This document shows, one piece after another, positions 1 through 11,211 of a stretch of 64,000 bases of DNA (its first letter is position 1; each line of letters starts with the position of its first letter). The DNA lies in assembly GCA_009746045.1 (NCBI GenBank), contig RPFO01000080.1:3174251-3238250 (forward strand), read 5' to 3'. The notes beneath the pieces are model-generated. The model was not told the DNA's origin, ran no database searches, and saw only the letters and a list, made by a program, of their open reading frames with translations. The stretch comes from Mesostigma viride. Taxonomy: Eukaryota > Streptophyta > Mesostigmatophyceae > Mesostigmatales > Mesostigmataceae. The position numbers were made by a program, and so were the translations under genes.

Positions 1-1394
1 TAAGCTAAGCACGCACTTAATTTCATCTTGGTGCAGGCAACAGCTATGCGACAGGTCACTACAGGTGACAAGGGTTTGGAATGGCATTATTACAGTAATG
101 CAGTGTAGGTCTTGTCTGATAGCAACAGACCACATCGGGAGCAGTCAGCTAGTAGGGACGCTGCCAGTGCGTGAGTTACTACGCATGGAATTGCGTCCGA
201 CAGAATCAGCACATGCCAGTAGTTATTGGGACACTGAGATGCGCTGGTTAGGCTACTTGGAATAGCGTGGGCGCTCAGGCAATATAGGCGCGACGCACAG
301 TCAGGACTTGGTTGAGGAGACAGGTCCTGGACAACGTTATGTGGGTTGTGCAGGAATTTGGAATTAAGGGCGTGGTGGAGCCTAGGCTAGAGGGGAGGCG
401 GGATTGTGTTTCTGGCAGGATTTCAACCTGGCTACCTCTTATGGCACAGATGCCGCAGCTTACGACAACCCTTTACACGTGTCATTTGAAGCGTCAATTG
501 CGTCGCCAGTCACGAGTGAAAGTGCAGATCGTGTGAAAGATATTATATGCTGCGACCTTCAGGTTTGGTCGTTCGGCACTCATTACTAGATATCAGTCCT
601 GGACAGAAAAATGCTTGGATTTGTGCCAGATAAAACGGGCAGTGAGGCGGCAATTTTAGTTTGCCATGATGCCATTCTTTTTAGATGCTCGTATGTGTGG
701 TGAAAATGTCAGGACGACATTTCTGGAATGCGGTTTTGTTGTGTCAGGAATCACAACAAACGTTTCTCGTGTTCTGACAAGCGTGTGACAAGCGTGTGTC
801 AAGCGTGTGTTGCTTTGGTGACTCGTGTGGGCTTGACTACATGTGTGGGAAAGAGACACCGACAGCGTGTAGTCTCTTTCATGTACCTTCATGTCGAGCC
901 TTCATTTGTCCTCACATCTTGAGGCAAGGCTTGTTGACATCCGATTCCTTGTGTAGGGTGTGTTCGTCCTCAGTCGTGGGCAACACAATTGCGGGTGTGA
1001 TTGTACAAGGTCGACTACCAATGTTATTAATATAAAAAGTGCAATTCAAGTTGCAGCTGTGAACCATCTGATTTATCCATGAGACAAGTCACGAGGCTAT
1101 AATTAAATTTCTAGAGCAGAGGGATACATCTCAATAGGCGTCCTTAGATGGTCAGTTAATTCGTGGCCAATCAACGGGAGTCTAGTAGAGCGACGCATGC
1201 ATGGTAAGCGTCTGCTAATAATTAATTGATACATATGGCAGTGACCTACATCTCGATCCCAAAGATGTGGCAGCTGCATGTGCATGGGACCAGGCCAGGC
1301 ATTTCAGCTTTATATAGCTCACCTGGGGTTCCCAAAAGCTGAATGGCCAGGACATATAGTGATGCAGAAGATAGTTGCACGCAAATGCAACACG
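1..1394. other. No gene recognised
   Basis: All reading frames here are short and none shows a recognisable domain. I see no clear repeat structure. The stretch ends where a 5'-truncated LINE tail begins. Confidence 0.5.
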
Positions 1395-1757
1395 CCACCG
1401 GCCGTGGACTTTTCGTGATATAAACTCGGCATGGACATGTGCTACCTAGACGTGACGGGCTCACACCCGGGCAGCCTCCTGGTTTGTCTGTAATATGGAG
1501 GCAGATGGTACGCAAGGATACATAGCAAGTAGTGATGAAGGAGACCACCCCCAAGTCTGTGGGGGCTCCACGTGTGACCGCGTATGGCATTCATAGCGAT
1601 TCGGGCCGCGGTGCCCCCACCCCTGTAACTAGGACCTATGTAGATAGCTTACACCATCCATTAGCTTACACCATCCATTCCATCCCATGTTCCCCTCCCA
1701 CTGACGACTTATGCTCACGTGACGCAGTCACGTGTCTATTAATAAATTAATTAATTA
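1395..1757 (+). mobile_element. 5'-truncated RTE-type LINE 3' end
   Basis: This matches the 3' end of the long LINE at 21.5-28.3 kb almost base for base, from the CCGTGGACTTTTCGTGATA stretch through the CACGTGAC-GCA-GTCACGTG hairpin (1716-1734) to a TTAATTAA tail. Severe 5' truncation with an intact 3' end is the usual result of target-primed reverse transcription. It carries no complete ORF. Confidence 0.8.
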
Positions 1758-1996
1758 ATGGAGGCAGATGGTACGCAAGGATAGATGGCAAGTAGTGATG
1801 AAGGAGACCATCCCCAAGTCTCAGACTGTGGGGGCTCCGTGTGTGACCGCGTATGGCATTCATAGCGATTCGGGCCGTGGTGCCCACAACCCTGTAACTA
1901 GGACCTAGATAGCTTACATCATCCATTCCATCCCATGTTCCCCTCCCACTGAGGACTTGTGCTCACAAGACGCAGTCACTTGTCTTTTTATTAATG
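1758..1996 (+). mobile_element. Second 5'-truncated RTE LINE 3' end
   Basis: A second, shorter copy of the same LINE tail starts directly after the TTAATTAA tail of the previous one and lies in the same orientation. Its hairpin has decayed (CACAAGACGCAGTCACTTG). The head-to-tail placement suggests insertion into, or template jumping at, the A/T-rich tail of the first copy. Confidence 0.7.
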
Positions 1997-4111
1997 TATG
2001 TGGAGGCACTAGCTGCCTGGTATACACGATATGGCAAACACAGTTACTCGCGGGCCATGTGGCTCGCAATAATTAGTACCACTATACAGGACCAGCTAGG
2101 CTTTCATTGACTAATCACTGCATCCGGTGAGCGGAAGTCCTCATGCAATTGCACATGGGTGGTGGGGTGGAGATTTACATGTAGACTGCGTTGAGATATG
2201 GTTTCATGATAAGGGCCTTTCTCCCCTCCACTCACATAATCCCTTCCACAGAGTGTCCAAAAACCAAATGTCCTCATTTGAGGACATAGTCCTCGTTTGA
2301 GACGGGGGGGGTCAGGGGGGCGGTTTTGGCGCCAAAGTTGGTCCTGAGGATCCCTGGTGGGTTTTGGCGCGAAACTGGGATAGGTACTGAGCGCGCCAAG
2401 CCCCCGGGGTCGACAGGGGCCGACCGTACCTGGAAAATATGAGGCGAGGAAAAGTACCTACTACAGCAAGAACGTTGCAATGTAATCGAGTATTTTGTCG
2501 AGTGACGGCTATGGGGTCGTTCCAGTTCTGAGGCTTGCCTGAACGTTATAGGCCATTATTTTGCCCCGAATGAAGACAGAACTTTAGATCATCATCTAGT
2601 CATTTCGAAGATGCTGCTTTTGACGTGCAGGTGCTTTGTTTATGTCGAAAATATTGTTCATGAACGGATTTTGGCATCGTTGAAGAAAATCTGGAAGCTA
2701 CGTAGATGGCATGATAGGTCAGTATGCAGTTCGGTTTTACAATTTCTTTTTCCGCCCAGTAGCTGCGGATATCGTGAGTATGGGTTATGGTACGCTTCTG
2801 GGTTAATGGGCGACCCGGGCAACAGAGGGACCTGGGCAGTTAGATGGGTCAAAGAGTCTCCATTTTTTCGTCGTGATATCGCAGTCACGCCTGGCGAAAA
2901 CCACGGCGAGCGCGAGCCATATTTTACTTTTGCCGCAAGGCTTGGTGCTTCCCGGGCGTCACCGTCCTTTAATATATATTTCTTGAGCTGTCCCGCGCAG
3001 CTGGCGGCCTGGGCGCACGTCAAGAACAAGGTTCCGGATGTCATCCGCAACCGCATCGTTCTAAATAAGCGTGTCAAGAGTATCGTAGCTTATAACCCCC
3101 GCAGACTTAATGATTCCGGTTCTTTTCAATGCCCAACGTCGTGGTTGTGATTACGCCTATGTCCGGGGAACTTAAAGGAAGTTTGCTGGGTAATGCTTTC
3201 TTTTCCCGAGGTGTCACTGAAAAGGTAAACGGCCTTGCGTCGTCAAAACAGCAGCAAGTAGAAGTCACTGTGCTTAGTTGCAATGTGGTAGTTTGATTTA
3301 ACACATATACTGCCTTGTTGCTGAAAACTTTTTCAAGGCTTGCTGGGATGTTGCCCATATGTTTCTAACGCTTAACCTCATGTCCAAGTGAGCTAGACTG
3401 GCTTGGAAACTTGAGCTTGTCATGCTTACATTGTGCTTGTATTGCTATTTGTGCCTCTTTGCAGTATCTGCTTCATATATGATTGAAGGCTTCAGCATCA
3501 TTGTCGAGCACCGTGGTGGCAGCCAAGCCTCCAATAACGATCACGGACCTAACCTTGGCAAGTATTTGCTTCTTATTTCATTCTTTGGACTGAGCTAGCT
3601 TTGAGCTAGCTTTACACCTGCTATTTGGCCTGCACCATGGTCCCTGGCTGCCAGTTACATTTTGTGCCCCCCCCCGGCAGGCTGCAGGGTCTAGGATAGC
3701 GAGGGTGTAACGTAGACATGTTGTGGGCACCTTGGGTGCATTTTCAGGACCAGCCATGACCTGGCCCTGCCTTCTTTCTGGGCATATTGTTGACTTGAGT
3801 GCTTGTTGGTCACTCGCGTAGCGACCCCCCTGCATTCATAAATCGTAAACCATTATACCATGAGCATATTTCATGGATGTTAAGCATTGCTACTCTTGAA
3901 CATATCATAAATGAACATGGTTCCATGCCGTACCCATGGATATGTTGAAATGTGTGAGTTATTACAAATGGTATCCATGCTTAAAAATGTCCTCATATGA
4001 GGACATTTTCTTGGTGATTAGACAAAGAGGATTTATGATGTGTTCCAAGCCTGTCTGTGAGCTCTGGGCCATGCGGCAGCCTTATTGCATCCGCCTCGCT
4101 TTTGCTATGCC
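1997..4111. other. No supported gene
   Basis: A 179-codon open frame at 2611-3150 (+) has no domain I recognise, and the opposite strand is also partly open there, so I do not call it a gene. A C-run lies near 3668. The stretch ends at the target duplication of the gypsy element. Confidence 0.4.
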
Positions 4112-4116
4112 GAAGC

Positions 4117-4897
4117 TGTAACGACTAAAAATGATCATCAACATCATCCACAGTCCAATATGAAAGATCTTTTACCTGGGTTGCTTTCCTGAGTCGCAGA
4201 ACTTCAAGTATCCGAGCAACGTTGAGATGGGAATTCCACAGCACGTGATTTAGGGAATCACAACCCCTTGTAGACACAAAGACAAGCTCGTGTATAGACG
4301 ACCTCTGTGGAACTGAAGGACGTCTATAGCCAAGGGGCTCTTATGGATTGGACAACAAAGCCAAGCTTTATTATACCATGGTGAATCAAAACCAACGTAG
4401 CAACAATGGCGACCCGCACGTCCTTGATATCGACGTGCTTGTCGAACTTGCTCCAACCTTAGCCTGAAGAGAACCAATCAGAACCATGGAATCCTATGCA
4501 AGATCTTCGTATCCATCCTAGTCACACAAAACAGAACAACACCACACACAGCCTGGCAGAATCTTTCCATGAGATCCCAAATCTGTCGTGAGCACTGAAG
4601 TCCCAAAGGAGCATTTAAGACTCAATAGTACCAACTAACAAACTACAACCCCACGTGGATCAGGCCACGACCAATGAGGGCTCCTATCAGTAGTATCAGC
4701 CAACAAACTACAACCCTACGTGGATCAGGCCACGACCAATGAGGGTTCCTATCAGTTGGCTGACAAAGTATCAGCTCCAAGTACCGTCGTCTTAGAAACC
4801 TCATAACTTTCTCAATACTGATCCAAAAGTCCTCGAATAAAAGCCAAACATTCACAAAACAAAGGATGTAACAACAAAGTCATTTTTGCTTGTTACA
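4117..4897 (-). repeat. 3' LTR of the chromovirus
   Basis: It is nearly identical to 13189-13967. It contains a two-copy internal tandem repeat of about 66 bp (roughly 4628-4757) around the sequence AACAAACTACAACCC, also present in the other LTR. Such duplications inside LTRs often lie in promoter/enhancer regions, but no function can be shown here. Confidence 0.93.
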
Positions 4898-4913
4898 TAT
4901 CTCCCCCTCAAAA
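4898..4913 (-). promoter_or_regulatory. Polypurine tract
   Basis: On the minus strand the sequence immediately before the 3' LTR reads TTTTGAGGGGGAGATA. A purine run adjoining the 3' LTR is the expected primer for plus-strand DNA synthesis in this class of element. Confidence 0.75.
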
Positions 4914-5391
4914 CTGGACCTCCCAGGTCCAATAGCCAACTCTTGAAGGCAGAGGAACATTGAACAGAAATCCACCATCTCTTGGGAAAAGCAGATGGGT
5001 TTTTACATCCCTGAAAACAGGGCCTCCTATCTCATAACATCTAGTCACAGGTCTCTACAGCAAACAAGTCACTACCTTATCTACTATAAAGCCAGATAAA
5101 CACTTCTCATAATACAAGGTCTTCCATTCAGCATCCTGGAACCTGGAACTCTGGACTGGAACATCAGAATCTGGACTGGAGCCCCCTCCCCCATCATCCA
5201 TCCTGGAATCCCCCCCTCACACCACAATCCAAAGCACCTTCCATACTCTTCCCCCATCCTTCCCCATCCTCTTCCTGCACAGCTCTGTTCTTCACAGGCT
5301 ATACCAATCCCCATTCACACCATCCTTGCCCCTGGTCCCAAACAAGGGAAACTGCTCCACCATGTGAACCAGGTCTGGCCAGTTCCTGCTG

Positions 5392-6924
5392 TCAGACCTG
5401 CAGCACCATGCACGTCTCTGCAGCCCCTGCTGCCATCTGGGCAACATAACGCAGGCATGTCCCTGGGTAGGAGAGAAGCACCACAGACTGGCTCTCAGGA
5501 TCCATCACCCAAGTAGAAGACGTCTTGTGCCTGCTCACCCATGACCTGTACGCCCACCAGAACTGGAGAAAGGTCTTGACCACTGACCACTTAGCACCTG
5601 TCAAAGGCACCATCACCCTCAATGGGGTCAGACGAACCTTGAGCTCCATGGTGAACTTAGGCAACCCTGGGCTGCAGAAAAGGTTGGATGTCTCCAAAGG
5701 GAAGCACCCATTGACCGAGCTGGAAGAAGAAGGAGCCAAGTCAAAATCTCCCTGCTGCACTGAAAACTCCAACAACTCCATGTAGGAGGCCTCACCCATG
5801 CTCACTGGCTGGAACTGCATGAAGGCTCCTTTCAAAGCCTCAGGCAAGGTGGTCAACATATCCTGCCCCTCTGCAGGTCTCATGTCAATCTCAGGTCCTG
5901 GAGTCAAGGCAAACATCCTGTGCAACAGGTGGCCCACAAAAGGAGAGCCAATCTCATACAGGCTGGTGTGCAACTGAGACAAGACCTCCTCCACATAACC
6001 CTCAGGGCTCACTTCCCCCTCCTCCCTGTTAAGGGCAGCCACTGCCTTGGCCAGCGTCTCACAATGCTCACAAGGTCCCGTGCACTTCCTGTGATCCACA
6101 TAGGCCACCACATTCTTGACAGGTACCACATGACGAGGAATCTGAATGATGGGAGTGCTGCTGGAGCTGAGAGCTATGTTAACACCACTCCCCATCTGGG
6201 GCTGGGACAAGGACAACCCCTGAAGAAGCTCCTGTAGCTTATCCTGCTTGGAGATCACTGAATGCAAGAGCTTGTTAATGGTATCCATCTAGTTAAGTAA
6301 TGCAATACGCATTACTTTTGCATACTTGCAAGTATACAAAAGTAATGCGTATTGCATTACTTAACTAAGATTGGCGTTCGCTCCTGGGGTACCGGGTTCG
6401 AATCCTCTCGGAGGCACGGAAATATTTGCGGCGGGTAGGCCTGGGAGGCCGAGTCGAAATATTTGTGGATTTTCTATGTTTGGCGGAGGCCGGGTAGGCC
6501 AAGTCGAAATAGGAATTACGGCGCGAGGCTGGGAATAGCCGAGTCGTAATTAATCGAGTCACCTCGGTAACGAGCGGTGTGTGCGGAACGCCGGATTTCC
6601 CCACGCGGCCCAATTTTAGTTAAGTAATGCAATACGCATTACTTAACTCATCTGCTGACCCCTCCTAAGGTCACGCCTGACAATACTGTCAAACAGGGAT
6701 TCCACATAACTCATGGGGTTGGGGGTTTCTGGATGCATACCCGTGACCCCTTCCTCCGTGGTGGCGCCCAGGCCCAAGTTGGGGTACGTGAACTCCTCCT
6801 CCATCTGGGACCACACAGCATGCACGAAGAAACCATTCGTTAGTCCTGAGATATAGGAAGGGGAGCAGTGGTTTGCACCAACCCAGTATACCAAGAAGGA
6901 AGAGTGAGCCCCTTCTTTTGGCAA
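5392..6924 (-). pseudogene. Third ORF of the chromovirus, downstream of integrase, interrupted
   Basis: Two open parts lie in the same reading register: 6924 down to the insertion, then 6288-5392 (298 codons). They are separated by a 358-bp insertion with a CATCT target duplication. Without the insertion and one copy of the duplication the frame runs on for about 390 codons, starting 85 bp inside the integrase ORF. The product has a Gln/Leu-rich, possibly coiled-coil stretch just after the insertion point, followed by a compact Cys/His cluster (HRKCTGPCEHC). I see no signal peptide or membrane segment that would make it envelope-like, and I do not recognise the family. Its position between integrase and the polypurine tract makes it an accessory ORF of the element. 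The interruption is probably recent, since both halves remain open. Confidence 0.7.
6291..6648. mobile_element. Palindrome-ended element with tRNA-like core (358 bp)
   Basis: It is bounded by the target duplication CATCT (6286-6290 and 6649-6653). The left end (6291-6366) is a 76-bp near-perfect palindrome with one mismatched pair. The right end (6618-6648) is a 31-bp palindrome sharing the same AGTTAAGTAATGC arm. The 251-bp interior contains GGTTCGAATCC, an exact Pol III B-box, followed by TCTCGGAGGCA. It has no ORF of note. It shares its AGTTA...TAACT termini, 5-bp duplication and B-box core with the element at 23834-24715, although the palindromes differ in sequence. It cannot encode its own mobility. 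Confidence 0.85.
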
Positions 6925-8579
6925 TACTCCTGGACCACTTCATGGCAGTGAGTCAAGTCAGACAACCACAGCCATGTGGCAGTAGACTCTAACTCTCCTT
7001 TCCAGTGCACCTTAAACTGCAGCTGCTTGGTCCTACCCTTTCCTTTGACTCTGTGAGCCACCAGCTGCTCCACTTCATATATCCTCTCCCCCTCAGTATC
7101 CAGCTCAAATGGTAATGGAGCAGAAAGGCGTCCCTGCAAGGTATTGCGTTTATACAGTTTGAGCTGGGCCAGGTGAAACACGTTAGTCTTAAGCCTCCAG
7201 TGGGAAGGCACCTGGACTTGAACTACAGTCCCATAGTGGAAGGTGTCCAGGACAGGGTAAGGTCCCAACCACAAGGGTTGCAGTTTCCTGCATTGCTCCT
7301 TTTCAGGTAGCACACGATTAGCCTCCAAGAGCACCAGGTCACCAGGAGCCACAAAGGTGTGTGTAGCCAACATCTGTTGCCAAGCATTGTTTAAATACTT
7401 GTCCTGTGCATGCAACATCTGAGCAGCCACCATACTGTGAGCTTCCTGGAAGGATGCAATCAACTGGTGGACAGAGGTTAGGCGTCTTCTGAAGGGGCCT
7501 TCAGCATCCCTATCAGGTAACTCCAGGTCAAATGGAGTCAAGGGGCACTGGCCATGGCAAATGACAAATGGAGACATTTGGTGAGGAGCCAGGGGTGAGT
7601 TGTTGATGGCAAACTCTATGAAGGGAAGTTTCTTGTCCCATTCCTTGTTATCATGGGTACAATAGTGCTTCTGGCATTCCCGTACAATACGGTTCAGCCT
7701 CTCCACAGCCCCCGTGCTGGCACACCTGTATGCTACTCCAAAGGCCAACTTAGTGTCTAGGATGTCAAAGAAGGACTTCCAAAACCCAGACATCCACAAG
7801 GGATCCTGGTCAGTGATGATTACACGTGGCATGCCATGCAATCTGTACACCTCCTTCATGAACAACTCTACACACTGGGCAGCTGTGAGATGGGCATTGC
7901 AGGGGATGAGGTGGCACATTCTAGACAGCCTGTCCATCACCACTAGTATCCTGTCATTGCCAGCATCAGAAACAGGCAAGCCACAAATGAAGTCCATGGT
8001 CACACTGATCCAGGGTCGAAGGGGAATAGGCATGGCCATAGGAAAGATAGGCACTGCCTGAGTCCTAACCTTATTCCTTTGGCATGAGTCACAGGAAGCC
8101 ACATAGGCTTTGATATCACGAAACATGCCAGGCCACCAAAACCTCTCTTGTACTTCATGGAGAAGCTTAGCATACCCAGGATGACACGCAGTCACGTCGT
8201 CATGGAAGCAATGCAACACAGTGGGAATGGCCATTTCTGGCACATAGACCTTCCTGGTCACTACATGATCTGCATCCTGGGTGTGGACATACAGGACTCC
8301 CTCCCAGTACTCCACAGGTCTGTTACCAAAGCTTCCTTCCTGAATGGCCTTAGTGGCCAGGTCCTCAGTTTTAGTGAAGGCCTTAATCACGTCCAGCAGG
8401 GCTATACTCATAGGGTTAGGCAGGACTAGCTGTTTGCCAGGTCCTAAAGGCTGCAGCTGCAGCACCTCACCCTCCTGCAGGTGACTAGTGACTAGATGCT
8501 TGGATGACAGAACATCAGCCACAGGTGTACGTGACTTCCCCTTGATCTCAGCTGCCAATCCTCTAGACTTGGTCAGCAT
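6840..8579 (-). CDS. Gypsy integrase with chromodomain
   Basis: The ORF is 579 codons long, and its frame is open upstream to about 8622. An N-terminal HHCC zinc-binding region lies around residues 123-166 (His133, Cys163, Cys166). The catalytic triad is Asp196 (TMDF), Asp257 (TDQD) and Glu293, with 35 residues between the last two as in retroviral-type integrases. The C-terminal residues of about 499-553 (IYEVEQLVAHR...FKVHWKG) form a chromodomain, which in chromoviruses binds histone marks and steers integration. It lies in a different frame from the upstream RT ORF, with about 150-200 bp between them, so this copy needs recoding or carries mutations there. Its 3' end overlaps the third ORF by 85 bp. 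Confidence 0.93.
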   Translation of the reverse strand: MLTKSRGLAAEIKGKSRTPVADVLSSKHLVTSHLQEGEVLQLQPLGPGKQLVLPNPMSIALLDVIKAFTKTEDLATKAIQEGSFGNRPVEYWEGVLYVHTQDADHVVTRKVYVPEMAIPTVLHCFHDDVTACHPGYAKLLHEVQERFWWPGMFRDIKAYVASCDSCQRNKVRTQAVPIFPMAMPIPLRPWISVTMDFICGLPVSDAGNDRILVVMDRLSRMCHLIPCNAHLTAAQCVELFMKEVYRLHGMPRVIITDQDPLWMSGFWKSFFDILDTKLAFGVAYRCASTGAVERLNRIVRECQKHYCTHDNKEWDKKLPFIEFAINNSPLAPHQMSPFVICHGQCPLTPFDLELPDRDAEGPFRRRLTSVHQLIASFQEAHSMVAAQMLHAQDKYLNNAWQQMLATHTFVAPGDLVLLEANRVLPEKEQCRKLQPLWLGPYPVLDTFHYGTVVQVQVPSHWRLKTNVFHLAQLKLYKRNTLQGRLSAPLPFELDTEGERIYEVEQLVAHRVKGKGRTKQLQFKVHWKGELESTATWLWLSDLTHCHEVVQEYCQKKGLTLPSWYTGLVQTTAPLPISQD

Positions 8580-8778
8580 CCCTGGCTCCAGTATCCACTT
8601 CCTGGGCCGTCCCTTCCCCTCCTAGGATTCTCTGTGCTTGGTTGTGTTGTGAGAGTGGGCTGGCTACCAGCAGAACCCTCCCTAAGACTGCTCTGCAGTG
8701 ACTGACCCCCACCCTGGACGCCTGTCGACCCTGGGACAGAGCCCTGGTCAATGAGCATCTCGTGACTAAAGCTAGCCT

Positions 8779-11211
8779 CTACAGGGGGTGGCTCAGCTTG
8801 GAGGTTTGCTGGTTAGCTGCCTGTGCCCTGGTGACAGCACCACACTCTACTACAGAAACCATGGCAGCACAAATATCCAGATCCTCGTGAAATGCTCCCA
8901 TCAGATCCCTTCTTCTAGAGAGGGCGTCTGGCACCACATTCTGTGATCCTGGGACATACTGCACAGAGAAAGGATAGAATCCCCCTAGGTACTCCATCCA
9001 CCCAGCCATCCTCTTACTCATCCTACTCTGTTCTAGCACGTGCACCAAGGGCCTGTGGTCAGTCATCAGGGTGATAGACTCTTGCCCTAGCCCATCTGTA
9101 GCACTGCTAGCCACAGAAAACTGAGCTCCCTTCAACAGATGCTCCCACTTGTGACATGCTACCACTAAACCCAGCAACTCCTGCTCGTGTACAGGGTAGT
9201 TACGTTCAGCTGAGCTCATGGTTTTAGACATGTACTCCACTGGCTGTGGTCCATAGCCATGGTCTTGCATCAGCACAGCACCTATGGCGCCTTGAGAGGC
9301 ATCTGACCTAACCTGATAAGGTAGATCTGGATTGGGACCCACTAGCACAGGGGTGGATGTGAGCTTCTGCTTCAACAGGTCAAAGGCCTGCTGACACCTA
9401 TCTGTCCACTCAAACTGAACATCCTTCTTGATTAACTCAAGCAAGGGGGTGGAGATGGCAGCCATGTCAGGGATAAAACGCCTGTACCACCCCACCATGC
9501 CCAGGAAGGACTTGACATCATGTGCAGACTGCAACACAGGCCACTCAAGGATGGCAGCAATCTTAGCATTGTCAGGTGTCATACCCAAGGAACTCAACTT
9601 GTACCCTAGGAACCCCACTTCATGCCCCCACTCCACCTTAGACCTCTTGACAGACAAGTGGTAGTGCTGGATGACCTTCAGGACCTCCTCCACGTTCTCC
9701 AGATGCTCCTTGAACGTCTTTGAGTGCACCAGGATGTCGTCCATGTAGGCCACCACGCAGGTCCTGAACACGGGTCTTGCAGGGTCACACAGGTGGGCAA
9801 TGTCTTTGAACCTGGGATTCCTGAGATCAGGGGAGATCTGAGGCAGAGAGTTCCCTGTCAGATGGCCAAAGATAGCATTCACAAACATCTGCATAGTAGC
9901 TGGGCTGTTGGAGGCCCCCATGGGCATCACAGTCCACTGGAACTGACCCCAGGGTGTGGAGAATGCAGTTTTTGGAATGTCCTCAGTAGCTATCCTGATC
10001 TGCCAGAACGCGTGTCTAAGGTCAAACTTGGTGAAGTAAGATGATCCAGCTGTCCTCTCTAGCAGCTCATCAATCCGTGGCAAGGGATACTTGGACTTCA
10101 CTGTGACCTTGTTCAGGCCTCTCAGATCAATGCACAACCGCCATCCACCATCATGCTTGGGGACAAGCAAACACCCAGAGCTGAAAGGACTATTGGCAGG
10201 AAGAATGAGTCCAGCTTCCAACAGGCCTGTCAAGATCACCTTCAGCTCTGCCATCTCAGCTGGCCCCATCCTGTACATGGGAACAAAGGGAGGCCTGGCA
10301 CCATCCACAAGCTTGATGACATGAGTGATTGGCCCTTCAGGAGGGTACTGTGGCATTTTGTCCTCAAAAATGGCAGCAAACCTGTCCAAAAGGGCATCAT
10401 GCAGCTTCTGCTCCTCCTCTGTGACAGCTGGTACTGGGTTCACAGCATTCACCGTGTGGCCATGAGTCTCATCAGAGGGTGAGTTAGGAACCAACTGTAA
10501 GAGAAAGACGTGTTCCACTGGGTAAGTAGCCAGGTAAGACAAGGTGTGATTGGCAGACCATACGTGCTTAAGTAATGCAGCACGTTTCTCTTCCAGTGAA
10601 GGCACCTTGACGTCCTCCTTGGCACCTGCAACCCCTCTCCCATCATTGACAGCCTCATTAGTAGAACAGCACTCTGTGACTGGTCTTTCTCCCCCCTTAA
10701 TCACTGTGGTGGCGTCCCACACTGACCCATCCTGAAACTGCACCACCTTCTCAGACCACAAGATGGCAGGATTAGCAGACTCCAACCATGGCATCCCCAG
10801 AATCACATCAGCAGCAGTGAGTGGAATGACATCTGCTGTGACAGACAAGGTTTGACGTGAGCACACTTGAAAAAGCAGTTGCACGTAGCCAGGTGAGTTA
10901 CTCTGCCTACCATCAGAATATTGGACCTTAACAGGCACAGGGTGGGGGAGCACTGGTAGATGCAGCTCCTGCACCAAGGAAGTGGAAATGTAGTTACTTC
11001 CTGCACCTGAGTCAATCATGAAGAGACATAAAGGCTGAGCCAAAGGGACTGGCACGTTCAACAGCCTAGCCTGGAACTTCAAGAGTTGACTGGGAATAGG
11101 AGGGCCCAATGGGGTGGTGGAATCAGAGGCAGACAAGTTGTTCACAGGACGGACATGCACAGCAGGCAAACCAGTTAACTCCACCGCTGGACGTAGTCCT
11201 GGGGGCTCCAC
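8779..11211 (-). CDS. Gypsy protease - reverse transcriptase - RNase H polyprotein
   Basis: The open frame is 810 codons long, counted from a GTG at 11211. It is probably entered by frameshifting rather than by its own start, because the frame is open upstream only to 11227. The protease active site is DSGA at Asp67. The reverse transcriptase covers about residues 310-550, with YMDD at 489-492. RNase H carries Asp637 (SDAS), Glu678 (EQELL) and Asp718 (TDHRPL). Copying RNA into DNA and degrading the template are the expected roles. The frame stops at 8779, before integrase, whereas in most gypsy elements pol is one continuous frame. All catalytic motifs are intact. Confidence 0.95.
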   Translation of the reverse strand: MEPPGLRPAVELTGLPAVHVRPVNNLSASDSTTPLGPPIPSQLLKFQARLLNVPVPLAQPLCLFMIDSGAGSNYISTSLVQELHLPVLPHPVPVKVQYSDGRQSNSPGYVQLLFQVCSRQTLSVTADVIPLTAADVILGMPWLESANPAILWSEKVVQFQDGSVWDATTVIKGGERPVTECCSTNEAVNDGRGVAGAKEDVKVPSLEEKRAALLKHVWSANHTLSYLATYPVEHVFLLQLVPNSPSDETHGHTVNAVNPVPAVTEEEQKLHDALLDRFAAIFEDKMPQYPPEGPITHVIKLVDGARPPFVPMYRMGPAEMAELKVILTGLLEAGLILPANSPFSSGCLLVPKHDGGWRLCIDLRGLNKVTVKSKYPLPRIDELLERTAGSSYFTKFDLRHAFWQIRIATEDIPKTAFSTPWGQFQWTVMPMGASNSPATMQMFVNAIFGHLTGNSLPQISPDLRNPRFKDIAHLCDPARPVFRTCVVAYMDDILVHSKTFKEHLENVEEVLKVIQHYHLSVKRSKVEWGHEVGFLGYKLSSLGMTPDNAKIAAILEWPVLQSAHDVKSFLGMVGWYRRFIPDMAAISTPLLELIKKDVQFEWTDRCQQAFDLLKQKLTSTPVLVGPNPDLPYQVRSDASQGAIGAVLMQDHGYGPQPVEYMSKTMSSAERNYPVHEQELLGLVVACHKWEHLLKGAQFSVASSATDGLGQESITLMTDHRPLVHVLEQSRMSKRMAGWMEYLGGFYPFSVQYVPGSQNVVPDALSRRRDLMGAFHEDLDICAAMVSVVECGAVTRAQAANQQTSKLSHPL

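Noticed and set aside
2611-3150. A 179-codon ORF as a gene
   Set aside because: It has no recognisable domain, the opposite strand is partly open, and no supporting context is seen.
6376-6415. A tRNA gene in the palindromic element
   Set aside because: The T-stem does not pair, and no D-arm, anticodon arm or 5' acceptor strand can be found; only the B-box and a short 3' motif are present.
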